NCBI RefSeq assembly: GCF_028463845.1
Contig: NZ_CP116805.1
Coordinates: forward strand, 1 to 64,000
Source: Gimibacter soli
Lineage (GTDB): Bacteria > Pseudomonadota > Alphaproteobacteria > Sphingomonadales > Kordiimonadaceae
Direction: 5' to 3'
DNA length: 64,000 bases
Shown here: piece by piece, positions 1 through 8,504 of the stretch
How the letters are laid out: each line of letters starts with the position of its first letter
Numbering within the stretch: the first letter of the stretch is position 1
Position numbers and translations under genes: made by a program
The notes under the pieces: generated by a model
Told to the model about the DNA's origin: nothing
The model's database searches: none
The model's input: only the letters and a program-made list of their open reading frames with translations

Positions 1-68
1 TTCAGTCCCGACGTCCGACATCAAGTGTCGAACCGGACCACCGTCCGCATCTCCCTTCCAAATCACAA

Positions 69-128
69 TGTCAAAGAGCGAAGTAGGCCTGACCGAAAAT
101 TTCAGTCTGTCAAACAGATCCTCTGTTT
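69..128 (-). promoter_or_regulatory. rRNA operon leader: boxB-like hairpin and boxA antitermination site
   Basis: Read on the minus strand, positions 79-69 give GCTCTTTGACA, the alphaproteobacterial form of the rrn boxA element bound by NusB/S10. About 32 nt upstream of it (128-112) lies a perfect 6-bp hairpin, AAACAG with loop AGGAT and CTGTTT, in the place where boxB precedes boxA in rrn leaders. The order promoter, boxB, boxA is that of a ribosomal RNA operon leader transcribed leftward. The 16S gene itself must lie beyond position 1 and is not visible. Confidence 0.72.
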
Positions 129-181
129 TGGGCAGGCTTTGTACCGGACCGGACATTTCGTCAGCGTGCGGCAGGGCGACT

Positions 182-211
182 TGTATATGGCGACTGGCGT
201 CACCGTGTCAA
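182..211 (-). promoter_or_regulatory. Strong sigma70-type promoter for the leftward rRNA operon
   Basis: On the minus strand a perfect TTGACA -35 hexamer (211-206) is followed after 18 bp by TATACA (187-182); a 17-bp spacing gives ATATAC. Transcription would start near 175, about 95 nt before boxA. No coding sequence lies between the promoter and the window edge, which fits an rrn P1 promoter. Confidence 0.72.
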
Positions 212-212
212 G

Positions 213-228
213 CGTGATTTGCATCACA
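213..228. promoter_or_regulatory. CRP/FNR-family palindrome next to the rrn promoter
   Basis: The + strand reads CGTGA, six bases, TCACA, which is TGTGA-N6-TCACG on the other strand and close to the E. coli CRP consensus TGTGA-N6-TCACA. Its centre is about 45 bp upstream of the inferred start and it nearly abuts the -35 box. The inner part also fits an FNR-like dyad only loosely. Function is inferred from motif and position. Confidence 0.45.
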
Positions 229-460
229 TTCGCCATCCGAGCAGTTTGGCATTCCTTCAGGCGTCTTGGCGTCTCCGCCGCGTCGCCGTCAGAGCAGCGC
301 GCCCCGTCGGTGGAGCGGTTTCTAGGGGGATGACCGGTCAAAGGCAAGGGCTTTTTTCCGGAAAATCGGTTTTTTTGGTCGTCGATCTACATAACCTATA
401 TATTTCAACAAGTTAATTCATCGTCTACTTCCAAGAAGGCCCGGAGACACCGTTTTCCGC

Positions 461-1984
461 ATGGCAGCCCTGTTGCCCTATATAGATAAAGACGATATGA
501 AAGCTTCAACGGGGGCGCCGGGGGAATCAGCGGCGTCGATATTAGTTATAAGGATACGCGGACGCATGCTGGGGAAGTGGCACCGCCTTCAGGCGCGCCT
601 GAGCACTATTACGGGTTTCTCGGGGGGAGATTCGGCAAAGCGCACGCAGCATATGATGCTGTTTGGAACCGCGCTCGCCGGTGGCCTTGCCCTCACACTG
701 CTTATGGGCGGCACGAATGAAGCCCCAACGCCCGCGCCCGAAGAGGCTGCCGTATCGCTGCTTGCGGACAGCGCCGCAGCCGACTACCAGCCCGAATCGC
801 TGCTTCCTGCCGAACCCGTCGAGGAAGCCTTCCATCTGAAATCCGGTGAAACACTGACCGAGCTGTTCGCCCGCGCCGGGATCGAGCGCGGCGAAGCGCA
901 TGCCGCTGTTGCAGCCCTGCGCCCCGTGATCGACCTGCGCCGCCTGAAAACCGGCCAGGATGTCCGCCTGATTCGCGCGAGCGGAGAGAAGGGCCGCATT
1001 GAAAGCCTGCGCATGCGCGCGGCCTTTGACCGCGAAGCCGTGCTGACCCGTACCGACGAAGGCCTGAAGGCTGAAGCTGCCGACCTGCCGACCGTCGCGC
1101 TCACCCATTATGCCGAAGGGCATATCGAAGACAGCCTCTATCTGTCTGCCAAGCGGGCCGGCCTGCCGGACAAGGTCATCGTCGATATGATTCGCCTGAT
1201 GAGCTTCGATGTGGACTTCGAACGCGACATCCGCGAGGGCGATGCCTTTGAAATCTATTTCGAGCGCCGCTATTCGCCCGTCTTCGGCGATACCGACGAA
1301 GGCAATATCCTGCGCGCCAAGCTCGTCACCCGCCGCACCACGCTTGAGGCCAATCGCTTCGTGCATGCCGACGGTGAAGCCGACTATTATGATTCGGAAG
1401 GCAAGAGCACGCGCAAGAGCATCATGCTGACGCCGGTGGACGGCGCCCGCCTGACCTCCAAGTTCGGGCGTCGCAAGCATCCGGTGCTCGGCTATACGAA
1501 AATGCACAAGGGCCTCGACTTCGGCGCGCCGCGCGGTACACCCGTGATGGCGGCCGGCGACGGCATTGTCGAAAAGGCAGGCCCCTACAGCAGCTATGGC
1601 AATTATATCCGCATCCGTCACGGCGACAGCCACTACAAGACGGCCTATGCCCACCTCAACGGCTTCGCCAAGGGTGTGAAGGCCGGGGCGCGGGTACGCC
1701 AGGGCCAGATCATCGGTTATGTCGGCACCACCGGCCGCTCGACCGGGCCGCACCTTCACTATGAGATCCTCGCCGGCAACACGCAGGTCAATCCGCTTGG
1801 CATCAAGCTACCAACGGGTCGCAAGCTGAAGGGTCAGGAAATGCTGGCCTTCCAGGAGAACCGCGAGCTGATGCTGGCTGACATCGGGCAGATTCGCACC
1901 GTGAACACGGTGCTGCTGGCCGAAGCCACCGATGCCCCCGAGCAGGAAAATGCCGAAGCGCCGGTCATGGCCGGTCGCCGCTGA
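461..1984 (+). CDS. M23 family metallopeptidase (LytM/DD-endopeptidase type)
   Basis: Periplasmic zinc endopeptidase family that cuts peptidoglycan cross-links, or activates amidases when the zinc site is lost. Here the site looks intact: HxxxD at about H349/D353 (HKGLD) and HxH at about H431/H433 (HLHYE). One membrane segment lies near residues 65-85 (MLFGTALAGGLALTLLMGG). A LysM/OapA-like N-terminal part follows (FHLKSGETLTELFARAGI) and the LytM domain occupies residues 325-455. The start at 461 is uncertain because its ribosome site is weak; an in-frame ATG at 497 would only shorten the cytoplasmic tail. The C-terminal extension of about 50 residues is not conserved-looking. Stands alone, with the next gene 59 bp downstream. 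Confidence 0.88.
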   Translation: MAALLPYIDKDDMKASTGAPGESAASILVIRIRGRMLGKWHRLQARLSTITGFSGGDSAKRTQHMMLFGTALAGGLALTLLMGGTNEAPTPAPEEAAVSLLADSAAADYQPESLLPAEPVEEAFHLKSGETLTELFARAGIERGEAHAAVAALRPVIDLRRLKTGQDVRLIRASGEKGRIESLRMRAAFDREAVLTRTDEGLKAEAADLPTVALTHYAEGHIEDSLYLSAKRAGLPDKVIVDMIRLMSFDVDFERDIREGDAFEIYFERRYSPVFGDTDEGNILRAKLVTRRTTLEANRFVHADGEADYYDSEGKSTRKSIMLTPVDGARLTSKFGRRKHPVLGYTKMHKGLDFGAPRGTPVMAAGDGIVEKAGPYSSYGNYIRIRHGDSHYKTAYAHLNGFAKGVKAGARVRQGQIIGYVGTTGRSTGPHLHYEILAGNTQVNPLGIKLPTGRKLKGQEMLAFQENRELMLADIGQIRTVNTVLLAEATDAPEQENAEAPVMAGRR

Positions 1985-2043
1985 TCCGACTGCCTGCATC
2001 CGCCTGTCCTTCCATCGTATCAGGATAACGAGGTCCCGTTCCC

Positions 2044-2640
2044 ATGCGCAGCACCGCCTATATATATAAGTCTGTCCTTGCAGCTTGCGGCGCGGGTGTC
2101 CTGATGGCGAGCATGCCGGCAACCGCAGACGATGCCACGGCCGCCCTTGCTGCCTTCCGCGCCTGCACGAATATCAGCGATGACACGTCGCGACTCGCCT
2201 GTTTCGACAAGGCGGCCGGTGCCGGCGGCCTTGCCGCTGCCGAGCGCGCCCTTGCTGACGCCCGTGCAGCCCAAGTCGAGGCGGCTGCCGCGAAGGCGGA
2301 AGCCGAACGCAAGCGCCGCGAGGCAGAAGCAGAAGCAGCAACCCTTGCCGCCAAGGCAGCCGAGAAGAAGGCCGCTGATGCGATGTCCTTCGGTGCCGAC
2401 CGGGACCGCGCCGATGCCGATGAGATAACGGCAACGGTAACCCGCATTGTGGCCACACCGGTCGGTCGGGTCCTCTTCTATCTCGATAACGGCACGATCT
2501 GGGAGCAGACCGACACGAAAGCGGTCCGCGAGAACCGGATTCTCAACACCAGTGTGATCGTCAAGCGTGCAGCCCTGGGTGGATTCGTCCTCACCATATC
2601 GGACCTCGGGATCGTGCACCGAGTGAAGCGTCGCCGCTGA
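2044..2640 (+). CDS. Exported hypothetical protein with Cys-pair motif and Ala/Glu/Lys coiled coil
   Basis: Not assigned to a named family. Residues 1-28 form a signal peptide ending in MPATA-DD. Next comes a short segment with two cysteines (FRACTNISDDTSRLACFDKA), a pattern seen in small periplasmic proteins including type VI-associated VasI/TagO-like ones. Residues 60-120 are an Ala-rich charged helix, probably coiled coil. The C-terminal 70 residues look like a small beta domain (ATVTRIVATPVGRVLFYLDNGTIWEQTD). GAGG lies 9-10 bp before the ATG. It follows the M23 gene on the same strand by 59 bp and may be co-transcribed; no type VI genes are present, so that function is not claimed. Confidence 0.72.
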   Translation: MRSTAYIYKSVLAACGAGVLMASMPATADDATAALAAFRACTNISDDTSRLACFDKAAGAGGLAAAERALADARAAQVEAAAAKAEAERKRREAEAEAATLAAKAAEKKAADAMSFGADRDRADADEITATVTRIVATPVGRVLFYLDNGTIWEQTDTKAVRENRILNTSVIVKRAALGGFVLTISDLGIVHRVKRRR

Positions 2641-2767
2641 CGGGCAACGCTTCGCGCGCCCATCCCGCCCCACACAAAACCCAGCGTTTCTGCGGCTTCA
2701 CTAGTTGCCGCAACCCCCGCCGCTCACCCATAGTTTATATCTGTTGCAGGAAAAACACACCATCGTG

Positions 2768-2783
2768 TTAATCCGAAGTTAAC
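2768..2783 (+). promoter_or_regulatory. CtrA-type binding site TTAA-N7-TTAAC
   Basis: TTAA (2768-2771), seven bases, then TTAAC (2779-2783) is an exact match to the full CtrA box of Caulobacter-type alphaproteobacteria. It sits 122 bp upstream of the TonB-dependent receptor start, in the only gap between that gene and the preceding one. Regulation by CtrA is inferred. Confidence 0.5.
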
Positions 2784-2804
2784 GCCCTCCCGAATGTGAA
2801 AGTT

Positions 2805-2825
2805 TTCTGTCAACTCGCGACAGAA
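2805..2825. promoter_or_regulatory. 21-bp palindrome upstream of the TonB-dependent receptor
   Basis: Perfect 7-bp arms TTCTGTC and GACAGAA flank a 7-base centre. The dyad lies between the CtrA-type site and the start of the receptor. It could be a dimeric repressor operator or, if transcribed, a 5'-UTR hairpin. It has no T-run and is not a terminator. Confidence 0.4.
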
Positions 2826-2904
2826 TCTGGCTAGAGCTAGGGGGCGGATAAAATTTTCCGCCATTCCGAGTGCTTGGAAAGCAATAATAGAGAGGAAACG
2901 CAGA

Positions 2905-5886
2905 GTGTCTAAGGAACTCTTGAACCTGCGCCGCGCCGCCCTTCTGGGTAGCGCTGCTACGCTTCTCGCTTCGTCCTTCACGGGCGTCGCAGTTGCACAA
3001 GACCAATCCGGTGACGACGAGTTCGTCATCGAAGAAGTGATCGTAACCGGCTCGCTGATTCGCAACCCGAACCTCGTTCGTTCGGCTCCGGTTGCCGTGG
3101 TCTCGACCGACGAGATGACCTTCCAGCAAACCAACGTTGCCGAAGAAATCCTTCGCGAGATCCCGGGCATGGTCCCGTCGATCGGCTCGAACGTGAACAA
3201 CGGTAACGGCGGCTTCTCGTACGTCAACCTGCGCGGTATCGGCTCGAACCGTAACATCGTTCTGATCGACGGCCAGCGTCTGTCCCCGTCGGAACTGAAC
3301 GGTCGTTTCGACCTTAACAACGTTCCGCTCGCTCTCGTTGAGCGCGTTGACGTGCTGACCGGCGGTGCTTCGACCACCTACGGTGCTGACGCCCTCGGCG
3401 GCGTGGTCAACTTCGTGACCAAGCGCGACTTCAATGGCGTTGAAATGAACGCTGCTTACGGCGTCACCGAAGAAGGCGACGGCGACACCAAGCGTTTCGA
3501 AGTCACCATGGGTACTGACCTCGGCGACGGCAAAGGTAATGCCGTTGTGAGCATCGGCTACCAGGACTCGAAGCCGGTTTACCAGGGCGACCGCGCCTAT
3601 TCCGAGTGCTCGCTCGGTTCGGGCAATGGTCTCTGCGGCGGTTCGGGCCTCGGGCCGTTCAACACCCGCTTTGGTAACGTGAACCCGACCGGCACCGACG
3701 GCGGCAACCTGGCGCTTGGTGGCGTTCAGGACGACCGTACCTTCGGCGCGGCCTTCACGCCCTTCAACTTCAACCCGTTCAACGTCTATCAGACCCCGTT
3801 TGAGCGCTACAACATCTATGCTGCAGCGAACTACGAGATCGCTGAGGGCGTAGAAGTTTACACCCGTGGTATCTTCTCGCGTAACGTTGTCGAGACCATC
3901 ATTGCTCCTTCGGGCGCATTCGGTGACTCGGTAACTGTTTCGCTCAGCCACCCCTACCTGTCGGACGCTCAGCGTAACGCATTCTGCGCCTTCGACACCC
4001 AGGCTGGCGCCGGCTACACCCCGCTCTTCACGCAAGCAGAGTGCGATGCAGCTGCAACCGCAACCAGCCAGAGCGACCCGAACTACCGTGAAGTCGACAC
4101 CCAGCTGCGTCGTCGTAACGTAGAAGGCGGCCCGCGTATTTCCGAATACTCGGCTGACTACTTCGATTACCAACTCGGCTTCCGTGGCGACATCACCGAG
4201 AGCATCAGCTGGGATGTCTTCGGCTCGTACGGCGAAAGCCGTCAGTCGCAGCTCCAGCAGGGCTACTGGCTGAAGTCGCGCTTCCGTCAAGGCCTGCTTG
4301 CTGGTCCGGACGGCTGCTTCGACGCGTCGAATGGTTGCGTACCGGTAGACTTCTTCGGTCCGACCGGCTCGATCAACGAAGAAATGACTGCCTTCCTGCA
4401 AGGCGGCGAGTCGACCGTTGTCACCAAGTTTGACATGGCTCAGGTTAAGGGCGTTGTCAGCGGTGAAACCGGCTGGACCCTGCCGTGGGCTTCGGAAGCT
4501 GTTAACTTCGCAGTTGGTGGCGAATACCGTAAGTACACTGGTGCCCAGAAGTCTGACCTCCTCTCCAAAGGTGGTGACCTCGGTGGTGCTGGCGGTGCAG
4601 CTCCGGACATCTCCGGTGGCTACAGCGTTTACGAAGGTGTTGCGGAATTCGTAGTTCCGGTTGTGAGCGACGCTTCGTGGGCCAAATCGCTGAACTTCGA
4701 AGCTGGTATCCGTTATTCGGACTATTCGATCGACGCCGATACCAACCCGTCGTTCTCGACCACGACCTGGAAACTGGGCACGAGCTGGACGCCGGTTGAT
4801 GACCTCACCTTCCGCGCTACCTTCGCTCGCGCAGTTCGCGCTCCGAACATTGCCGAACTGTTCGCTCCGGTAACCACCAACCTGACCAACCTCGGCGACG
4901 ATCCGTGCGCCTCGGTTGACGATAACGGCCAAGTGGTCAACTCCGGCCCGACTGGCGTTGTCCGCGACGTCTGTATCGCTCAGGGCGCTCCGGCAGGTGC
5001 AATCGGCGCCATTCCGTTCCCGGCAGCTGGCCAAGCCAACTACACGGGCGGTGGCAACATCGACCTGACCCCGGAGAAATCGGACAGCTGGACGCTTGGT
5101 GCGATCATCCAGCCGGCTGCTGTTCCGGGCCTGACGGTCACCATCGACTACTACAACATCAAGGTTAAGGAAGCGATCGCTCAGCCGACTCCGAACGACG
5201 CTCTTGACGCTTGCTTCGACAATCCGTCGACTTCCAACCCGGCTTGCCTTGCCATCGTTCGTTCGCCGATCGACGGTAGCCTCTCGGGTGACGAAGCAGT
5301 TGTAAAAGGTCTGCCGCTGACCTACTCGAACTCGGGTAACCTCGCTACCGACGGTATCGACGTGACCGTTTCGTACGGCCACACCTTCGGTGCGGTTGAC
5401 TGGAACTCGACCTTCGCTGGTAACTGGACCAACAGCTCGACCTTCGAGGCCGTGACTGGTGTTTCGGGTCAGCGCGAGTGCGTGGGCCTCTACAGCGCGA
5501 ACTGCGCCTCGATCCAGCCGAAGTTCAGCTGGAACTGGCGTAACACCTTCTCGGTGGACAAGTTCGACGTTTCGGTCATGTGGCGCCATATCGATGGCAA
5601 CGCCTACGAGTTCGAAGGCGACCTGTTTGAAGGCGAGCTGCCGAACAACCTCGGCTACGCTAACTTCAACAAGATCGGTTCGTACGACTACTTCGACCTC
5701 TCGGTCCGCTACAACGTTCTCGAGAACGTTTCGATCACCGGCACCGTGTCGAACCTGTTCGACAAAGAGCCGCCGATCGTTGGTAACGACACCGGTTCGA
5801 CCTCGTACAACAGCGGTAACACCTACCCGTCGACCTACGACGCTCTGGGCCGCCGCTACGGCATCTCGGCTAAAGTTACCTTCTAA
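2905..5886 (+). CDS. TonB-dependent outer-membrane receptor
   Basis: Outer-membrane beta-barrel transporter that takes up a ligand using TonB-ExbBD energy; the substrate cannot be told. It starts with GTG, 7 bp after AGAGGAAA. A signal peptide ends near residue 32 (VAVAQ-DQ), followed by a TonB-box-like stretch (EEVIVTGS) and a plug domain (EEILREIPGM, VNLRGIGSNRNIVLIDGQR). A long barrel with extracellular Cys-containing loops ends in aromatic Phe (SAKVTF). The length, 993 aa, is at the large end and typical of Caulobacter/sphingomonad/Xanthomonas-type receptors. Codon use differs sharply from neighbours (many GCT, GGT, CGT, GTT, TTC and AAC codons), as expected for a very highly expressed gene. 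A strong terminator follows and a sulfotransferase/hydroxylase pair lies next to it. Confidence 0.93.
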   Translation: MSKELLNLRRAALLGSAATLLASSFTGVAVAQDQSGDDEFVIEEVIVTGSLIRNPNLVRSAPVAVVSTDEMTFQQTNVAEEILREIPGMVPSIGSNVNNGNGGFSYVNLRGIGSNRNIVLIDGQRLSPSELNGRFDLNNVPLALVERVDVLTGGASTTYGADALGGVVNFVTKRDFNGVEMNAAYGVTEEGDGDTKRFEVTMGTDLGDGKGNAVVSIGYQDSKPVYQGDRAYSECSLGSGNGLCGGSGLGPFNTRFGNVNPTGTDGGNLALGGVQDDRTFGAAFTPFNFNPFNVYQTPFERYNIYAAANYEIAEGVEVYTRGIFSRNVVETIIAPSGAFGDSVTVSLSHPYLSDAQRNAFCAFDTQAGAGYTPLFTQAECDAAATATSQSDPNYREVDTQLRRRNVEGGPRISEYSADYFDYQLGFRGDITESISWDVFGSYGESRQSQLQQGYWLKSRFRQGLLAGPDGCFDASNGCVPVDFFGPTGSINEEMTAFLQGGESTVVTKFDMAQVKGVVSGETGWTLPWASEAVNFAVGGEYRKYTGAQKSDLLSKGGDLGGAGGAAPDISGGYSVYEGVAEFVVPVVSDASWAKSLNFEAGIRYSDYSIDADTNPSFSTTTWKLGTSWTPVDDLTFRATFARAVRAPNIAELFAPVTTNLTNLGDDPCASVDDNGQVVNSGPTGVVRDVCIAQGAPAGAIGAIPFPAAGQANYTGGGNIDLTPEKSDSWTLGAIIQPAAVPGLTVTIDYYNIKVKEAIAQPTPNDALDACFDNPSTSNPACLAIVRSPIDGSLSGDEAVVKGLPLTYSNSGNLATDGIDVTVSYGHTFGAVDWNSTFAGNWTNSSTFEAVTGVSGQRECVGLYSANCASIQPKFSWNWRNTFSVDKFDVSVMWRHIDGNAYEFEGDLFEGELPNNLGYANFNKIGSYDYFDLSVRYNVLENVSITGTVSNLFDKEPPIVGNDTGSTSYNSGNTYPSTYDALGRRYGISAKVTF

Positions 5887-5911
5887 TTCAGGTAACCAGT
5901 CTGGAATATGG

Positions 5912-5942
5912 AAGGCGGGCCTGCGGGCCCGCCTTTCTTTTT
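5912..5942 (+). terminator. Rho-independent terminator of the TonB-dependent receptor
   Basis: A perfect 10-bp stem AAGGCGGGCC / GGCCCGCCTT with loop TGCG is followed by TCTTTTT, 25 bp after the receptor stop codon. Confidence 0.9.
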
Positions 5943-6035
5943 GGGTAAATTCGGCTTTGATGCGCCAATGCACAGCCAAGCATCAGCGCACACCACAAGG
6001 TGCGCGCCGCGCAATCAAGCTTCAGATGGTTTGGA

Positions 6036-7046
6036 TCAGATAAGTGCCGACGGCAGTGTCAGCGGCACGCCAGCATTCTTTGCCACCGCTGCTGCCCAGA
6101 CGGTGACTTTCTCGATCTCGTCCGCATGCAGCGCCTCACCACTTTCGCGTTCGCTTGCGCGTTCATCGGCGCCGAACGCTGTATCCGACTTGGAATGCCG
6201 GTTGAAAACAGGCCCTTCCACAATCTCTTTCACAGCTTCTGCCCCGAGCGGCACCTGGAAAAGAGCCGCAAGCGCCGTCATCGCCTTGTCGGGCGATGCC
6301 ACAAGCGTTTCGCTATCAAGCGTGCGGACACGCGCGCCAAATTGCCGGCTCATGCCCACAAACAAGGCCTGCTGGGCAAGCCAGCCGACAGCCGCTGCCT
6401 GCAGATCGGTGAGGCCCAGATAGTCTTCACCCTGGAACCCCAGCTGGATAAGCCCGTCACGAAGCTGCTTGACCATCAGGTCCCGCACCCAGAGGCGGCC
6501 CCACATGCCTTTGCGGGCGATCGACGCCAGAAAGACCGGCAACGGTGCATGCAGGAGCAAGGCATGGGCCTCAGGCAGAAGTTTCAGCATCAGGGGCGCA
6601 TAGCCGTTGATCAGGTTCGACGGCTTCACAACCAATGTCTCGCCGGGCTCGAACGGGCGGGCCAGAAGCCGCAGGGCATCCGTCATCACGGCCACGATCT
6701 GTTCAGGCCGTGCGCCCCGGTTTTTCCAGCCGGCGATATCGTTGAAGATAACGGGTTCTTTCAGCCCCATCGACAGACCCGGCAGGTCGAACGCGCGTGC
6801 CAGCAGTGTCGAGCAACAGAACGCCGAATGGAAAATGAAATGCATGGGAGCCGCGGCCCCCTGTGCTGCCACAGCTTCGCGGCGCGCGACAGGCTTCGGG
6901 CTCTTCGCACCTTTCAGATACTCGTCTGTCAGGAACACGGCGGCGCGGTGATCATCGCGCGAGGCCGGGATATAATGCACGGCATCGCGGTTCGGATCAT
7001 AGCGGTGCGGCCACCAGTCCGGATTGCTGGCTATCGTGCTCGTCAC
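6036..7046 (-). CDS. Sulfotransferase-like P-loop protein
   Basis: Probably a PAPS-dependent sulfotransferase relative. Near residue 70 the sequence HFIFHSAFCCSTLLARAFD has the position and shape of the 5'-phosphosulfate loop, although the usual RSGTT is replaced by AFCCSTLL. KEPVIF and ETLVVKPSN follow, as in sulfotransferase-fold proteins. Start chosen at GTG 7046, 6 bp after AAGGGA; an upstream ATG at 7118 lacks a ribosome site and would add 24 atypical residues. It is convergent with the TonB-dependent receptor and divergent from the aspartyl hydroxylase gene, with 161 bp between the two starts. Substrate unknown. The family call is moderate because catalytic residues cannot be verified by eye. 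Confidence 0.6.
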   Translation of the reverse strand: MTSTIASNPDWWPHRYDPNRDAVHYIPASRDDHRAAVFLTDEYLKGAKSPKPVARREAVAAQGAAAPMHFIFHSAFCCSTLLARAFDLPGLSMGLKEPVIFNDIAGWKNRGARPEQIVAVMTDALRLLARPFEPGETLVVKPSNLINGYAPLMLKLLPEAHALLLHAPLPVFLASIARKGMWGRLWVRDLMVKQLRDGLIQLGFQGEDYLGLTDLQAAAVGWLAQQALFVGMSRQFGARVRTLDSETLVASPDKAMTALAALFQVPLGAEAVKEIVEGPVFNRHSKSDTAFGADERASERESGEALHADEIEKVTVWAAAVAKNAGVPLTLPSALI

Positions 7047-7207
7047 ATCGTGTCCCTTTGCTGCGGCTTTTCCCGACCCTTCTGTCTCTAACGTTCCTGC
7101 CGGCCAAGGGGAAGTCAAGTTCTGGCCAATGCGACACTTTTACGTCTTGAGTTTTGCCCATCGTTCGGCGAAGCCTAGTGGAAGCTGCCGCTAAACGAGG
7201 ATTTGCC

Positions 7208-8494
7208 ATGAGCCAACTTTCAGCCACCGCCGCCACCCATCTGCGGTCCGCGGCCGACGCACGGGCGAGCGGCAATCCGATCCTCGAGCTGCAGCATATC
7301 GAAGCGGCGCTGAAGGATGCCCCCGGCCACCCGGCTGTGCTCAACAGCCGTGGTATCCGTGCCCTTGCAGACCGGGAATTCAGGCTGGCCGCCGATTGCT
7401 TCCGGCAGGCTGCCGAGACGGATAGCGGCGCCCCCGCCCTGTGGCTCAACCTTGCCACCGCTGCCCGTGGCCTCAAAGACACCAAGCTGGAACTGGAAGC
7501 GCTCGACCACATTCTGAAGATCGATCAGGCGGACCTGATGGCGAACATCCGCCGCGCCGAGGTGCACGAGATTCTGGGCGAGACAAGCCAGACGTTGCGC
7601 TTCTGGTCACAGGCCATTGCCATTGGAGGGGCAATCCCCTCGCCCTCCCCTATGGTGCAGGAACTGTTGCAGCATGGCCGGCGATTTGTTGCCGCCCAGC
7701 AGTCCCGGCTTACCGACCGGCTGGACAACCGCTTCCGCGAGATGGCGACCGGACAGGGCATTGCCGCGTCACGTCGCATGCAGGCAGCGGTGGATGTCGC
7801 GCTCGGGCGCCGGCGGGTCTATCACAATGAATGTCACGGCCTGCACTTCCCCTTCCTGCCCGAGGACGAGTTTTTCGAGCGGCATCATTTCCCCTGGATG
7901 GCAGAAATCGAACGGCACACGCCAGCGATCCGCGCGGAACTGGAAAAGCTGCTGACCGAAGGCATGCCCGGCGCCCGCCCCTACGTGCGGATGGACCCCG
8001 GTACGCCCCGCAACAAATGGAGCGATCTCGACAATTCAGAGCGCTGGAACGCCTATTTCCTGTGGCATCATGGCACAAGGGTGGAAGAGGCCTGCGCGCG
8101 CTGCCCCGCGACGGCAGCCGCCCTTGATGCCGTTCCCCGATCTACCATCCCGGGCCGCGCACCAACGGCCTTCTTCTCGCTTCTCGCGCCGAAATCCAAA
8201 ATCCCGCCGCATACCGGTGTCACCAACACGCGGGCGATCGTCCACCTGCCCCTGATCGTTCCGTCCGGCTGCGCTTTCCGCGTCGGCGGTGAAACACGGC
8301 CATGGATCGAGGGGGAAGCTTTCGCCTTTGACGACACAATCGAGCATGAGGCCTGGAACGACAGCGACGAGCTGCGCGCGGTGCTCATTTTCGATGTGTG
8401 GAACCCGCACCTGACGACAGACGAGCAGGCCCTGCTGAGCGCTTTCTTTGAGGAAGGCGCAGCCCTTGGTATTAGCACTGTTGTAGAGGGTTAA
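7208..8494 (+). CDS. TPR and aspartyl/asparaginyl beta-hydroxylase domain protein
   Basis: Fe(II)/2-oxoglutarate-dependent hydroxylase of the AspBH type fused to an N-terminal TPR region. Residues 1-150 hold three to four TPR-like repeats (HPAVLNSRGIRALADREFRLAADCF, APALWLNLATAARGL). Residues 220-410 are the hydroxylase: His335 (PPHTGVTNTR) and His380 (DDTIEHEAWN) are the likely iron ligands, and the Arg of NTR and later basic residues would hold 2-oxoglutarate. Start at ATG 7208, 5 bp after ACGAGGA; a TTG at 7154 is less likely. The likely substrate is a protein or peptide side chain, by analogy with AspH; the target is unknown. Neighbourhood with a TonB-dependent receptor and sulfotransferase-like gene suggests a joint role. 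Confidence 0.82.
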   Translation: MSQLSATAATHLRSAADARASGNPILELQHIEAALKDAPGHPAVLNSRGIRALADREFRLAADCFRQAAETDSGAPALWLNLATAARGLKDTKLELEALDHILKIDQADLMANIRRAEVHEILGETSQTLRFWSQAIAIGGAIPSPSPMVQELLQHGRRFVAAQQSRLTDRLDNRFREMATGQGIAASRRMQAAVDVALGRRRVYHNECHGLHFPFLPEDEFFERHHFPWMAEIERHTPAIRAELEKLLTEGMPGARPYVRMDPGTPRNKWSDLDNSERWNAYFLWHHGTRVEEACARCPATAAALDAVPRSTIPGRAPTAFFSLLAPKSKIPPHTGVTNTRAIVHLPLIVPSGCAFRVGGETRPWIEGEAFAFDDTIEHEAWNDSDELRAVLIFDVWNPHLTTDEQALLSAFFEEGAALGISTVVEG

Positions 8495-8504
8495 AACGCG
8501 AGCT

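Noticed and set aside
25-416. Small ORFs in the first 420 bp on both strands
   Set aside because: They overlap the rRNA promoter/boxA leader and have no recognisable protein features.
2779-5979. 1066-codon open frame antisense to the TonB-dependent receptor
   Set aside because: Sense strand has signal peptide, plug and barrel features; the antisense frame stays open only because of biased codon use.
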